From positions 5,832,001-5,896,000 of the forward strand of contig NZ_CP152413.1 of assembly GCF_038967635.1 (NCBI RefSeq): a stretch of 64,000 nucleotides of DNA, given 5' to 3'. Both the position numbers and the translations under genes were made by a program. The notes beneath the pieces were generated by a model, which was not told where the DNA came from, made no database searches, and saw nothing but the letters and a program-made list of their open reading frames with translations. Shown one piece after another: positions 1 to 8,779 of the stretch. Position 1 is the stretch's first letter. Each line of letters begins with the position of its first letter. The DNA is from Bradyrhizobium sp. B124 (lineage in GTDB: Bacteria > Pseudomonadota > Alphaproteobacteria > Rhizobiales > Xanthobacteraceae).

Positions 1-213
1 CTGTCCAAAGAACAGCGGCGGCAGGATTGCGCCCGCCGCCATCGGCCGGTCTTATAGATGGCGCAGGCTTAACCGTCAACGCTTTCGGGACCGAAAATGG
101 GCCTGAAATCGGCCTCGCGAGAGCCAGATAAGCCGCTGAAGAGGTTGAATTTCCGGGGGGCGCCCGGTAAGGCCTGTCGACGCGTGGGGCGTGACAGGGA
201 GTTAGGGTGACGC
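1..213. other. Leading non-coding stretch
   Basis: I see no convincing gene here. Near 15-38 there is a GGCGGC/GCCGCC inverted repeat with a 12-nt loop that could be the end of a transcript from the left. The region just before 214 carries a GGGAG-type ribosome site for the next gene. Confidence 0.4.
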
Positions 214-531
214 ATGATCCGCGGCTTTTTCCGCCTGATCGGCCTTTTGCTGCTGGCCGGCAGTTTCATCTTCATGGTCTATGACGGGGCCCGCTACGTC
301 GCCGACCAGAGCCTGCGGTTCACCCAATTCGGCCAGTTCTGGAACGATATCCATCAGTCGAGCCAGCAGGCGTTCCATGCCTGGGTGGATCGCTTCGCGC
401 CCTGGCTCTGGAACGGCGTGATCCGCGTGCTTCTGGAGCAGCCGGTGTTCGCGGTGCTCGGCATTGCCGGCATCCTGCTGATGATCCTGTTCCGGCCGCG
501 CAAGCCGCTGATCGGCTACGCACGCGACTGA
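214..531 (+). CDS. Small two-helix membrane protein, conserved hypothetical
   Basis: A 105-residue protein with a hydrophobic N-terminal helix (about residues 4-24) and a second helix near the C-terminus (about 78-95). It ends in a basic RPRKPLIGYARD tail, so it is probably an inner-membrane protein with the loop outside. Similar rhizobial proteins are often labelled PetM family; I see nothing that ties it to a cytochrome b6f complex, so I treat that label as uninformative. It lies 140 bp upstream of msrA on the same strand and may be cotranscribed. Function unknown. Confidence 0.65.
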   Translation: MIRGFFRLIGLLLLAGSFIFMVYDGARYVADQSLRFTQFGQFWNDIHQSSQQAFHAWVDRFAPWLWNGVIRVLLEQPVFAVLGIAGILLMILFRPRKPLIGYARD

Positions 532-671
532 GCTGGCTGCAGCCCTCTTGAGCTTCTCTTGGCCGCTGCCGTCAGTAACGGGGCTGCCATCATCCGCGTA
601 AGGACATATATAGGTGACAGCCGGCCCGCAGGCCGTTGCCGCGTCGGCCGATGTCCCGCCCGGAGGTATCC

Positions 672-1328
672 ATGTTGTTCATGCGCAAGACCACCGCGTT
701 GCCGAGCGCCGCCGAGGCGCTGCCTGGCCGCGCGACGCCGATCCCGACCGCGACCACGCACTTCGTCAGTGGCAGCAAATTGACGCCGCCTTATCCGCAA
801 GGCCTCGAGCAGGCCGTGTTCGGCCTCGGCTGCTTCTGGGGCGCGGAGCGGAAGTTCTGGGAACTCGGCGACGGAATCTACACCACCGCGGTCGGCTATG
901 CCGGCGGCCACACGCCGAACCCGACCTATGAAGAGGTGTGCTCGGGACGCACCGGCCACACCGAAGTCGTGCTGGTCGTGTTCGACCCGAAGAAGATCTC
1001 CTACGAGAAGCTGCTGAAGACGTTCTGGGAGAACCACAACCCGACGCAGGGCATGCGTCAGGGCAACGACATCGGCACGCAGTATCGTTCTGCGATCTAC
1101 ACGTTCAGCGACGCGCAGCACAAAGCCGCCGATGCGTCGCAGGCGATGTATCAGAAGGCGCTCGCTGCCAAGGGCCTCGGCGCGATCACGACGGAAGTGG
1201 CACCGGCCGGCGAGTTCTACTTCGCGGAGGACTACCATCAGCAATACCTCGCCAAGAATCCGGCGGGCTATTGCGGGCTTGGCGGCACCGGCGTGTCCTG
1301 CCCGATCGGCGTCGGCGTCACCGCCTGA
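672..1328 (+). CDS. msrA: Peptide-methionine (S)-S-oxide reductase MsrA
   Basis: MsrA reduces methionine-S-sulfoxide in proteins and free methionine, repairing oxidative damage. The catalytic motif GCFWGAE is present with nucleophilic Cys54. The C-terminal [12 protein letters not shown] supplies two candidate recycling cysteines (about 201 and 210). The ATG at 672 is chosen over an upstream ATG at 636 because CGGAGG sits 5 nt before it; the resulting 218 residues match the family's usual length of about 210. No signal peptide is evident, so it is probably cytoplasmic. Confidence 0.93.
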   Translation: MLFMRKTTALPSAAEALPGRATPIPTATTHFVSGSKLTPPYPQGLEQAVFGLGCFWGAERKFWELGDGIYTTAVGYAGGHTPNPTYEEVCSGRTGHTEVVLVVFDPKKISYEKLLKTFWENHNPTQGMRQGNDIGTQYRSAIYTFSDAQHKAADASQAMYQKALAAKGLGAITTEVAPAGEFYFAEDYHQQYLAKNPAGYCGLGGTGVSCPIGVGVTA

Positions 1329-1455
1329 TCGCTCTGTCATGCGCTAAATCGAGGGGGAGGCGGGCTTTCCGGCTCCCCACTCGGTTCTCGAAAACCCTTT
1401 ATTAACCATAAGTGGTGCAAGACTGGGCTTGTCTCGCCGTTGAGGGATAGGTCCG

Positions 1456-2220
1456 GTGCCGGTTGCACGCGCGTTACGATTGCCGATCACTGCCGTTGTG
1501 GCTGCGCTCGCGTTGTCTGGCTGCATGAGCACGTCGGGTCCGGTTGCCATGGGCCCGCAAGGTTTGGGCCCGCAAGGTGTCGATGCCGTCACCTATGGAC
1601 CGGCTTACGCATCCGCTCCGGTTGCTGATGCCGGCGGTGGCGGTGCGATCAGCGCTCTGCGTTCCGCCTTTGCCAGTGCTTCTCCTGGTTATGGCTATGC
1701 CGCCCCGGGCGCCGCTCCGGTGGTTTATGCCGCCGCACCGGGTGGGCCCGCCGGTTACGACAACTCCTATCATCTCGGCCCGGGCGACAAGCTCCGGGTC
1801 GTGGTCTACGGCCAGGAAGGCCTGACCAACTCCTACGCGATCGACGCCGCCGGCTCGATCACCATGCCGCTGATCGGCTCGGTGCCGGCGCGCGGCCGCA
1901 CGCCGGCCGGGCTCGCCGGTGAAATCTCGGCACGGCTGCGCAACGGCTTCATCCGCGATCCTTCGGTGGCGGTCGAGATCGAGTCCTACCGGCCGTTCTT
2001 CATCCTCGGCGAGGTCCAGGCTCCCGGCCAGTATCCCTATGTGCCGAACATGACCGTCGAAAGCGCGGTCGCGATCGCCGGCGGCTTCTCGCCGCGCGCC
2101 AAGCGCGACCAGGTCACCCTCACCCATACCGATGCGTCCGGCTCCGGCCGCTTCGTGGTGCCGCTGGGCACGCCGATGAGCCCGGGCGATACGGTGTTCG
2201 TCGGCGAGCGCTGGTTCTGA
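1456..2220 (+). CDS. Wza-type polysaccharide export lipoprotein
   Basis: A 254-residue outer-membrane polysaccharide export protein. It starts with GTG behind a GAGGGA ribosome site. The N-terminus is a lipoprotein signal peptide ending in the lipobox LSGC (Cys at about residue 22), followed by a Gly/Ala/Pro-rich linker to about residue 95. Then come the polysaccharide-export domain (starting at GDKLRVVVYGQ) and one SLBB-like domain (starting at FILGEVQAPGQYPY). It lacks the extra SLBB domains and C-terminal membrane helix of full-length Wza, so it belongs to the short rhizobial class. No Wzc, Wzx or glycosyltransferase genes are adjacent, so the exported polymer cannot be inferred. Confidence 0.85.
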   Translation: MPVARALRLPITAVVAALALSGCMSTSGPVAMGPQGLGPQGVDAVTYGPAYASAPVADAGGGGAISALRSAFASASPGYGYAAPGAAPVVYAAAPGGPAGYDNSYHLGPGDKLRVVVYGQEGLTNSYAIDAAGSITMPLIGSVPARGRTPAGLAGEISARLRNGFIRDPSVAVEIESYRPFFILGEVQAPGQYPYVPNMTVESAVAIAGGFSPRAKRDQVTLTHTDASGSGRFVVPLGTPMSPGDTVFVGERWF

Positions 2221-2242
2221 CGAAGGACAACGTCCTTCGTCA
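2218..2242 (+). terminator. Hairpin terminator of the export lipoprotein gene
   Basis: A perfect 11-bp stem (TGACGAAGGAC / GTCCTTCGTCA) with a 3-nt AAC loop. The left arm begins at the stop codon. Only a short TT follows, so termination may be weak or the hairpin may protect the 3' end. Confidence 0.6.
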
Positions 2243-2312
2243 TTCCGGGGCGATGCGCAGCTCGAACCCGGAATCTCGAGATTGGCTCGCGCCTCGCGCG
2301 TCCCGGAATGAC
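2239..2312. repeat. Intergenic inverted repeat, CATTCCGGG family
   Basis: Perfect 11-bp arms (GTCATTCCGGG at 2239-2249 and its complement at 2302-2312) enclose about 52 nt. It lies between convergent genes. The layout is the same as the elements at 10079, 15730 and 22015 but the arm sequence differs. Confidence 0.65.
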
Positions 2313-2331
2313 GGTGGAATAGGGGTGCGCC

Positions 2332-3006
2332 CTATTTCCGCAGATGCTTTCCGAAAAATTCCATGCTGCGCGGCCAGGCGGTGTCGGCGCTCGCCTTGTC
2401 GTAGCTTGCGCGCTCGTCGCAATGGAAGCCGTGCTGCGCGCCCGGATAGATGAAGACCTCGACCTCGGGCCGCTTCGACTTGATGGTCTCGACATCGCTC
2501 AAAGGAATGCCGGCATCCTTCTCGCCGAAATGCAGTTGCGTCGGCACGGCCGGCTTGTCGTCGGCGAAGCGGATGACGGCGCCGCCGTAGTAGCCGATCG
2601 CGGCCGAGAGCCCGGTTAGCTTGGTGGCGGCCGCATAGGCGATGCTGCCGCCGAGGCAGAAGCCGATGATGCCGACCGGCCCGGCCGACTTCACCGCGTC
2701 GATCGCTGCCTGGCTGTCGCGCAGCATCGCGGCAAAGTCCGGATTGGCGACGAACTTGCGCGCTTCGGCCACCTCATCGGGGGAATAGCCGCTCTGGAAG
2801 TTCGGCGTGATGCGGTCGAAGATCGACGGCGCAACCGCGACATAGCCTTCCTTCGCCAGCCGGTCGCAAACCGAGCGGATGTGGTGGTTGACGCCAAAGA
2901 TCTCCTGGATCACCACGATCGCGCCCTTTGGCGCGCCAGCGGGATCGGCGCGATAGGCGCCGAGTTCAAATCCGTCCGAAGCCTTCAGCTTGATGTCTTG
3001 TCCCAT
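2332..3006 (-). CDS. Dienelactone hydrolase family protein
   Basis: A 224-residue cytoplasmic alpha/beta hydrolase of the dienelactone hydrolase (carboxymethylenebutenolidase) family. The full catalytic set is visible: Glu36 in VVIQEIFG, nucleophilic Cys117 in GFCLGG, Asp164 in GEKDAG and His192 in GAQHGF. The family opens dienelactones in chlorocatechol breakdown, but many members are housekeeping esterases. No aromatic ring-cleavage genes are nearby, so the physiological substrate is unknown. It is followed downstream, in the opposite direction, by an intergenic inverted repeat. Confidence 0.88.
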   Translation of the reverse strand: MGQDIKLKASDGFELGAYRADPAGAPKGAIVVIQEIFGVNHHIRSVCDRLAKEGYVAVAPSIFDRITPNFQSGYSPDEVAEARKFVANPDFAAMLRDSQAAIDAVKSAGPVGIIGFCLGGSIAYAAATKLTGLSAAIGYYGGAVIRFADDKPAVPTQLHFGEKDAGIPLSDVETIKSKRPEVEVFIYPGAQHGFHCDERASYDKASADTAWPRSMEFFGKHLRK

Positions 3007-3056
3007 AGTCCATCCTTGTCATGTTGGGGGTTGCATGAAGCTTTCGGTGATGAGGT

Positions 3057-3398
3057 TTAGCGCCACATCCAGTTCTCGCCCCAGTCGGCCTTCCAGCCGG
3101 CGAGCCGGCCTTTGCGGAATTGCAGATAGAGACGATCATGGTGCGGAAACAGCCCGCTGCCGCCGAGGTCGCGGAAGGTCAGGAAGATCTCATTGCCGGG
3201 CCGTCCGCTGACATGAGTGAAGGGGGTGCCCAGCGCGCGCTGCGCGTCCGCGACGTCCATGCCGAACACGAGCGGTGTGTGGTTCGACAGCGTCGCGGTG
3301 AAGGTTGGCGTGGCCGAGTCGGCGAACGGCCGCAGCTTCTGGGCGTTCGCTCCTGTCGCGGCCGCCGTCAGCAACAAGGCGACGACAATCGGCTTCAT
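3057..3398 (-). CDS. Secreted conserved hypothetical protein
   Basis: A 113-residue protein with a clear Sec signal peptide (MKPIVVALLLTAAATGANAQ, cleavage expected after ANA). The mature part is about 93 residues, ends in WGENWMWR and has no domain I recognise. Its start overlaps the stop of the upstream hydrolase gene by 4 bp (ATGA type), so the two are translationally coupled. Function unknown; probably periplasmic. Confidence 0.7.
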   Translation of the reverse strand: MKPIVVALLLTAAATGANAQKLRPFADSATPTFTATLSNHTPLVFGMDVADAQRALGTPFTHVSGRPGNEIFLTFRDLGGSGLFPHHDRLYLQFRKGRLAGWKADWGENWMWR

Positions 3399-4183
3399 GA
3401 GGCGGCCTTTCCCGGCGCGTTGGCCTCGAGGCCATCGAGGAACGGCAGCACGGCGGCGATGAAGGCCTGCGGCTGGTCGATGTTGACGGCATGGCCGGCG
3501 TTCGGAATCACCGCCTTCTGCGCACCCGGGATCTTTGCCGCCATGTAGTCGGACGCCGCCAGGAACGGCGTGTCGTCGGCCCCGACCACAACCAGCGACG
3601 GCACCTTGATTTCGGGCAATGACTCGATCACCCGCGCATCGCGCTGCGCCAGCATGCCGCGCGCGGCGAGCGCCAGGCCCCTGGCATTGCGATGCGTGAC
3701 CGACGCACGCTCGGCGCTCAAGGACTTCAACACCTCGAGCCCCTCACGGTCGAAGCGGTCGCCGGTGTCGCGGGCGCGCGTGTTCCAGACCTCGCGGGCG
3801 TCGTCCTTCTTGAATCCCGGGCCGGTGTCGATGATCAAGAGCGCGCGCACCCGCTCCGGATGGGCGCGGTGGAAGGCAAGCGACATGTAGCCGCCGAGCG
3901 ACAGGCCGCCGACGATCGCCTTGTCGGCGCCGGCAACATCGAGCAGGGCGGCGATGTCGCCGACCGTCGCCGCTTCACTATAAGCATCCGGACTGTCGGG
4001 ATAGTCGGACTGGCCGTGTCCGCGCATGTCCCACAGGATCAGCCTGTGCCGCTTCGACAGCGCCTCGATCTGGCCGTGCCACATCGCAGAGGTCGACGAA
4101 TAGCCGTGGGTGAGGATCAGGGGCGGGCCGCTGCCGTGAATCTCGTAGTAGATATCGACGCCGCTGCGGTTGAGCTTGGCCAT
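3395..4183 (-). CDS. Alpha/beta hydrolase
   Basis: A 262-residue alpha/beta-hydrolase-fold protein. It shows the oxyanion-hole HGYSS segment, the DMRGHGQSD strand, the nucleophile elbow GLSLGG (Ser), a VVGADDTP acid region and a C-terminal NAGHAV histidine. This pattern fits the haloperoxidase / 3-oxoadipate enol-lactonase-like group, but no pathway neighbours identify a substrate. It is first in a two-gene unit with the secreted 113-residue protein. The intergenic region from 4184 to 4470 separates it from the divergent iorA-type gene and must hold promoters for both. Confidence 0.85.
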   Translation of the reverse strand: MAKLNRSGVDIYYEIHGSGPPLILTHGYSSTSAMWHGQIEALSKRHRLILWDMRGHGQSDYPDSPDAYSEAATVGDIAALLDVAGADKAIVGGLSLGGYMSLAFHRAHPERVRALLIIDTGPGFKKDDAREVWNTRARDTGDRFDREGLEVLKSLSAERASVTHRNARGLALAARGMLAQRDARVIESLPEIKVPSLVVVGADDTPFLAASDYMAAKIPGAQKAVIPNAGHAVNIDQPQAFIAAVLPFLDGLEANAPGKAAS

Positions 4184-4470
4184 TGACGGGCTCCTTCTGT
4201 TGTCGATGTCAGGTCCGGCAGCGCTACCGACCTTGGTAGGAGTGATCGATACGGCATCAATACTGGCATTTCAAAAGCTTCATGCCGTTGCCGCATCGCA
4301 CAACGGGTAGTTTCCGAAATTTATTCCTTTCGAGCAATTCCAAATTGGATTGCCTCCAGCCGGGAACCGGATCATTGTTTCGGCAACTGTCGCTTACCCG
4401 GTGGGCGCCGGCCATGACCCAACAGTGAGTTGCCGCCGTAAGCGGCTTCCTACACCGGAAGGGGAGAGAG

Positions 4471-4962
4471 ATGCCAAATCTCAATATCAACGGACGGAAT
4501 ACGTCCGTCGAGGCGGCCAATGACACGCCGCTGCTTTGGGTCATCCGCGAGCAATTGCAGATGACGGGCACCAAATTCGGTTGCGGCGCCGGTCTCTGTG
4601 GCGCCTGCACGGTTCACCTCAACGGCGAAGCGGTGCGGTCCTGCCAGACCTCACTCGCCGACGCCGTCGGCAAGAAGATCACCACCATTGAAGGCCTCTC
4701 CGCCAAGGGCGAACATCCCTTGCAGAAGGCCTGGGTCGCCGAGCAGGTGCCGCAATGCGGCTACTGCCAGTCCGGCCAGATCATGCAGGCGGCAGCGCTG
4801 CTGTCGAAGAACACCAACCCGACGAAGGAAGAAGTGGTCGCGCATATGGACGGCAATCTCTGCCGTTGCATGACCTATTCACGAATCCAGAAGGCGATCA
4901 TGCGCGCTGCGTCCGACATGCGCACCGCATCGGCCACCGGATCCGAGCGGAGGGCCACATGA
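4471..4962 (+). CDS. (2Fe-2S)-binding subunit of a molybdenum hydroxylase (IorA type)
   Basis: The 163-residue small subunit carries two [2Fe-2S] clusters. The plant-ferredoxin-type cluster uses Cys38, Cys43, Cys46 and Cys58. The second cluster uses Cys96, Cys99 (CGYC), Cys131 and Cys133 (CRC). It passes electrons from the molybdopterin subunit encoded next. The start has a GGGGAGAGAG ribosome site. Its stop overlaps the start of the large-subunit gene by 4 bp. The family includes isoquinoline 1-oxidoreductase and related aldehyde dehydrogenases; the true substrate is not evident. Confidence 0.9.
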   Translation: MPNLNINGRNTSVEAANDTPLLWVIREQLQMTGTKFGCGAGLCGACTVHLNGEAVRSCQTSLADAVGKKITTIEGLSAKGEHPLQKAWVAEQVPQCGYCQSGQIMQAAALLSKNTNPTKEEVVAHMDGNLCRCMTYSRIQKAIMRAASDMRTASATGSERRAT

Positions 4963-7244
4963 ACAAGCACGTGAAAGACCTCGCCCCCGAGACGACCGAT
5001 CTCAGCCGCCGTTCCTTCCTGGTCGGCACCGCTGCAACCGGTCTCGTGCTCGGCTACGCCGCGTCCGGCATCGACCACGCGCTCGCGGCACCCGCGCCCG
5101 CTAACGTCGAGCCGAGCGTCTGGTACTCGATCGCGCCCGATGGTCTCGTCACCGTGACCTGCGGCAAGGCCGACATGGGCCAGCACGTCGCCTCGACGAT
5201 GGCGCAGATCGTGGCCGAAGAGCTCGGCGCGAACTGGAAGGACATGCGGGTCCAGCTCGCCTCCAACGATCCGAAGTTCAACGATCCCGTGTTGGGCGCG
5301 CAGATCACCGGCGGCAGCTGGTCGACGATGATGAACTTCGACGCCATGAGCCGTGCCGGCGCTGCCGGCCGCATCGCATTGACCGAGGCGGCGGCGGCCT
5401 CGATGGGCGTGCCGGCCAGCGAGCTGGTGGTGCGCGCGTCGACGATCAGCCATCCGAAGTCGAAGAAGTCGATGTCGTTTGCCGAAGTGGTGAAGAGCGG
5501 CAAGGCGACCAAGACGTTTACGGCGGACGATCTGAAGGCGATCAAGCTGAAGTCTGCCGACCAGTACACCATGATCGGCGTCTCGGTGCCGCAGCTCGAC
5601 ATTCCGTTGAAGGTCAACGGCACGGCCAAGTACGGCATCGACGTGATGCTTCCGGGCATGGTCTACGGCGCGCTGGTCACTCCGCCGGTCCGCTACGGCG
5701 CCACCGTGAAGTCGGTGGACGATAGCGCGGCCAAGAAGGTGCCGGGCTTCATCAAGGCCGTCACCCTGGACGACAAGACCACAACCACGACCGGCTGGGT
5801 CGTCGCGGTCGCCAACACCTACGCCAACGCCAAGAAGGCGGCGGCGGCGCTGAAGATCGACTACGATGGCGGTCCGAACGCCAAACTTTCGAGCGAATCG
5901 CTGTTCGCCGAGGCCAAGCGGCTTCAGGGATTGAGCGATTCCGGCGAGTTCTTCGTCAAGGACGGCGATCCGAACGCAGCCTTCGGCACGGCGGCCAAGG
6001 TGTTGGAGGCGGAATACACCACCAACATCAACATCCACGCGCCGATGGAGCCGATGAACGCCACCGCGGAGTTCAAGGGCGACATCCTGCACATCTATTC
6101 CGGCAACCAGTTCGCGACGCGCTCCGGTGCGATCGCGGCCGGCGCCGCCGGGATCGATCCGAAGTTCGTGGTGATGCATCAGATGTGGCTGGGCGGCGGC
6201 TTCGGCCGGCGTCTCGACGCGGACATGATGGTGCCCGCGGTGCAGGCGGCCAAGGCCGTCGGCAAGCCGGTCAAGGTCATCTACACGCGCGAGAACGACA
6301 TGACGATGGATTTCTCGCGTCCGCTGACTTACCAAAAAGTAAAGGCTGGCGTGGACGGCGACGGCAAGCTCGTCGCATTGAGCCACGACGTCGTCTCCGC
6401 CTGGCCGACCCAGCGTTGGGGTATCCCCGACTTCCTGTCGCCCTCGGTCGACAAGAAGGGACCACTCGATGCTTTCACGGTGAACGGTTCGGACTTCTTC
6501 TACACCGTTCCCAACCACTATGTGCGGGCGATCAAGAACGAGATGGCGCACAACGCCACCCCGTCGGGTCAGCTCCGTTCGGTGGCGCCGGGCTGGACGT
6601 TCTGGGCGGTCGAAAGCATGGTCGATGAGATCGCGCATGCGACCGGCAAGGACCCGGCCCAGCTTCGCGTCGAACTGCTCGACGGCAAGGGCAAGAACGA
6701 CGGCGGCGCGCAGCGCCTCCGTAACACCTTGCTCGCCGCGATGGGTCTCGCCGGCTACGGCACCAAGAAGCTGCCCAAGGGCGAAGGCATGGGCGTTGCC
6801 TGCGTGTCGTCGCAGGAGCGCGCCACGGCGAGCTGGACCGCCTGCGTCGCCCACGTCGCCGTCGCCCCGTCGGGCGAGGTGACGGTGAAGAAGCTGACGG
6901 TTGCGACCGACGTTGGTACGCAGGTGAATCCCGACGGCATCCGGGCCCAGGTCGAGGGCGCGGCGCTGTGGGGCATGTCATTGGCGCTGTTCGAGAAGGC
7001 GACGTTGAAGGACGGCGGCATCGAGCAGACCAATTTCGACACCTACACTCCGCTTCGGATGAGCCAGCTGCCGGAAGTCGCGGTCAACGTCATCGCCAAT
7101 GGCGAGAAGGCGACCGGCGTCGGCGAGCCCGCCGTGACGGTGGTGGCGCCGGCGATCGGCAATGCCGTCTTCAACGCGGTCGGTGCCCGCGTCCGCGGCC
7201 TGCCGATCACCGCGGAGGCCGTCAAGGCTGCGATGAAGGCGTAA
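4959..7244 (+). CDS. Molybdopterin-binding subunit of xanthine dehydrogenase family (IorB type)
   Basis: A 761-residue large subunit. It starts at ATG 4959, overlapping the small-subunit stop; a longer frame from 4755 is spurious because it lies inside the upstream gene. The N-terminus has a twin-arginine signal (SRRSFLVG, then a hydrophobic stretch to DHALA), so the folded complex should be exported to the periplasm. The molybdopterin-binding GGGFGRR motif and the catalytic-glutamate region GVGEPAV near the C-terminus are present. No FAD subunit is encoded, as is normal for the two-subunit IorAB class, whose electrons usually go to a c-type cytochrome; none is adjacent. A hairpin terminator follows. 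Confidence 0.9.
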   Translation: MNKHVKDLAPETTDLSRRSFLVGTAATGLVLGYAASGIDHALAAPAPANVEPSVWYSIAPDGLVTVTCGKADMGQHVASTMAQIVAEELGANWKDMRVQLASNDPKFNDPVLGAQITGGSWSTMMNFDAMSRAGAAGRIALTEAAAASMGVPASELVVRASTISHPKSKKSMSFAEVVKSGKATKTFTADDLKAIKLKSADQYTMIGVSVPQLDIPLKVNGTAKYGIDVMLPGMVYGALVTPPVRYGATVKSVDDSAAKKVPGFIKAVTLDDKTTTTTGWVVAVANTYANAKKAAAALKIDYDGGPNAKLSSESLFAEAKRLQGLSDSGEFFVKDGDPNAAFGTAAKVLEAEYTTNINIHAPMEPMNATAEFKGDILHIYSGNQFATRSGAIAAGAAGIDPKFVVMHQMWLGGGFGRRLDADMMVPAVQAAKAVGKPVKVIYTRENDMTMDFSRPLTYQKVKAGVDGDGKLVALSHDVVSAWPTQRWGIPDFLSPSVDKKGPLDAFTVNGSDFFYTVPNHYVRAIKNEMAHNATPSGQLRSVAPGWTFWAVESMVDEIAHATGKDPAQLRVELLDGKGKNDGGAQRLRNTLLAAMGLAGYGTKKLPKGEGMGVACVSSQERATASWTACVAHVAVAPSGEVTVKKLTVATDVGTQVNPDGIRAQVEGAALWGMSLALFEKATLKDGGIEQTNFDTYTPLRMSQLPEVAVNVIANGEKATGVGEPAVTVVAPAIGNAVFNAVGARVRGLPITAEAVKAAMKA

Positions 7245-7262
7245 CGCCCTGAACCAATGAAG

Positions 7263-7292
7263 ACGCCGGAGCGCTTGACCGCTCTCCGGCGT
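7263..7292 (+). terminator. Rho-independent terminator after the molybdenum hydroxylase operon
   Basis: An ACGCCGGA / TCCGGCGT stem, about 19 nt after the stop codon at 7244, followed by TTTTCCTTT. Confidence 0.75.
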
Positions 7293-7539
7293 TTTCCTTT
7301 GCCCCAAGCGTCCGCCGGATGGTAGCGGCGTCGACGCCTTTGACGCTGCAAAAATTCATGATTCGCCGGCGCTGCAGCCGGCCGCCTGCTTTTTCGGCGG
7401 GCCTGATTCTGCTGGCGGATTTGGCGGTTCCTCAAATTGTATCCATTGCGCTTAACCGCCGTTCAGCATCCCCATTAAGCCGGAGGGAACGCATCGTCAG
7501 ATAGCGTCCACTGTCGGTCGTTACCGCGACGGGGATGTC

Positions 7540-8637
7540 ATGACTGCCTTGGCCAATAACCAGACTTCGAAGCGCCGCCTGCTGCTGGCGTCAGATCGAA
7601 GCGATCAAAGCAACGAACTCGCCAGCATCCTGCGCTCGGTGGGCGAGGTCGATACCGTGCCGACCTCGGACATTCCCGAGCAGCCGGCTCGCGACCTCTC
7701 CGGCATCGTGGTCGATATCAACCTGCGCTCGCCCGAAGCCGTGCAAATGGTCCGCGCCAAGCTGCAGACCGACGCCTATCGCGAGATGCCGCGGCTGTTC
7801 GTGCTGGCGGATGCGTTGCATCACGCCTCGATGCAGGCCTGGGCGCTCGGCGCCACCGACACGATCTCGCGGCCGTTCGACGCGCGCGGCATCCTGCAGC
7901 GCATCCGCGCCGCGTTTCCCGACAACAGCGGCTATGACGAGACCGACCGCGGCAAGGCGCTCAATCGCGGCGTCGAAGCCGCGCATGGCGTCATGGTCAA
8001 GATGTTCGAGCGGATGCGCGCCGGCGAGCCGCTTAGGTTCGAGGACATCGTTGCCGCCGAAAACAAGATCCTGAAGGCGATCAAGCACAACTCGCTGCGT
8101 GAATGGCTGACCACCGTCGGCTGCCATCACCAGGAGACCTATCGCCACTGTCTGTTCGTAACCGGCTTTGCGGTGGCATTCGCGCAGCATCTCGGCATGC
8201 GCGACGACGACCAGCGCCGGCTCGCCCGTGCCGCACTGCTGCATGATGTCGGCAAGGCGTTCGTTCCGGTCGCGTTGCTCGACAAGCCCGGCTCTTTCAC
8301 GGTCGAGGAAATGGCCGAGATGCGCGAACATCCGCGCCGCGGCTACGAGGCGCTGTCGGCGCAGGGCGGCTTCCCGCCGGAAATGCTCGACGTGATCCTG
8401 CATCATCACGAATTCCTCGATGGCACCGGCTATCCGAACGGGCTCAGCGGCAACCAGATCAGCGACATCGTCCGCGTCACCACGATCGTCGATGTCTATG
8501 CCGCCTTGGTCGAGAAGCGCGCCTACCGTCTGCAATTCACCCACGCCAAGGCGTTCTCCATGATGGAGGAGATGGGCGGCAAGCTCGACCAGCAATTGCT
8601 GCAGGCGTTCCGCCCGGTGGCGTTCGGGCATTATTGA
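7540..8637 (+). CDS. HD-GYP phosphodiesterase with degenerate receiver domain
   Basis: A 365-residue cytoplasmic signalling protein. Residues about 12-128 form a CheY-like fold with a possible acceptor Asp59 (VVDINLR). Residues about 185-360 form an HD-GYP domain with the HD pair at 235-236 (LLHDVGK) and the HHEFLDGTGYP signature at 289-299. HD-GYP enzymes hydrolyse cyclic di-GMP, so this protein probably lowers c-di-GMP when its receiver is modified. The receiver lacks an obvious acidic cluster at its N-terminus (LLLASDRS), so it may not be phosphorylated normally. No kinase is adjacent. A terminator follows at 8659. Confidence 0.88.
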   Translation: MTALANNQTSKRRLLLASDRSDQSNELASILRSVGEVDTVPTSDIPEQPARDLSGIVVDINLRSPEAVQMVRAKLQTDAYREMPRLFVLADALHHASMQAWALGATDTISRPFDARGILQRIRAAFPDNSGYDETDRGKALNRGVEAAHGVMVKMFERMRAGEPLRFEDIVAAENKILKAIKHNSLREWLTTVGCHHQETYRHCLFVTGFAVAFAQHLGMRDDDQRRLARAALLHDVGKAFVPVALLDKPGSFTVEEMAEMREHPRRGYEALSAQGGFPPEMLDVILHHHEFLDGTGYPNGLSGNQISDIVRVTTIVDVYAALVEKRAYRLQFTHAKAFSMMEEMGGKLDQQLLQAFRPVAFGHY

Positions 8638-8658
8638 GCCCGCCGTCATCACTCCGCC

Positions 8659-8691
8659 ACGCCGCGCAATAGCGTGTGTGGCGCGGCGTTT
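8659..8691 (+). terminator. Rho-independent terminator after the HD-GYP gene
   Basis: A 9-bp GC-rich stem (ACGCCGCGC / GCGCGGCGT) with a 13-nt loop, ending in TTT. Confidence 0.7.
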
Positions 8692-8779
8692 AGCCAATCA
8701 ACGCAAGTCGTCTTCCTTACCTCCGCCTAGATTTCGGCGATCATCGGCGCGACCGGTGCTTCGGCAGGTGAGGACGATC

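Noticed and set aside
214..531. PetM / cytochrome b6f subunit label for the small membrane protein
   Set aside because: No other b6f component is present and the two-helix protein has no PetM-specific residues that I can identify.
4875..6854. A 659-codon minus-strand open frame
   Set aside because: Antisense shadow of the molybdenum-hydroxylase large subunit; composition is Arg/His/Gly/Asp-rich without domains.
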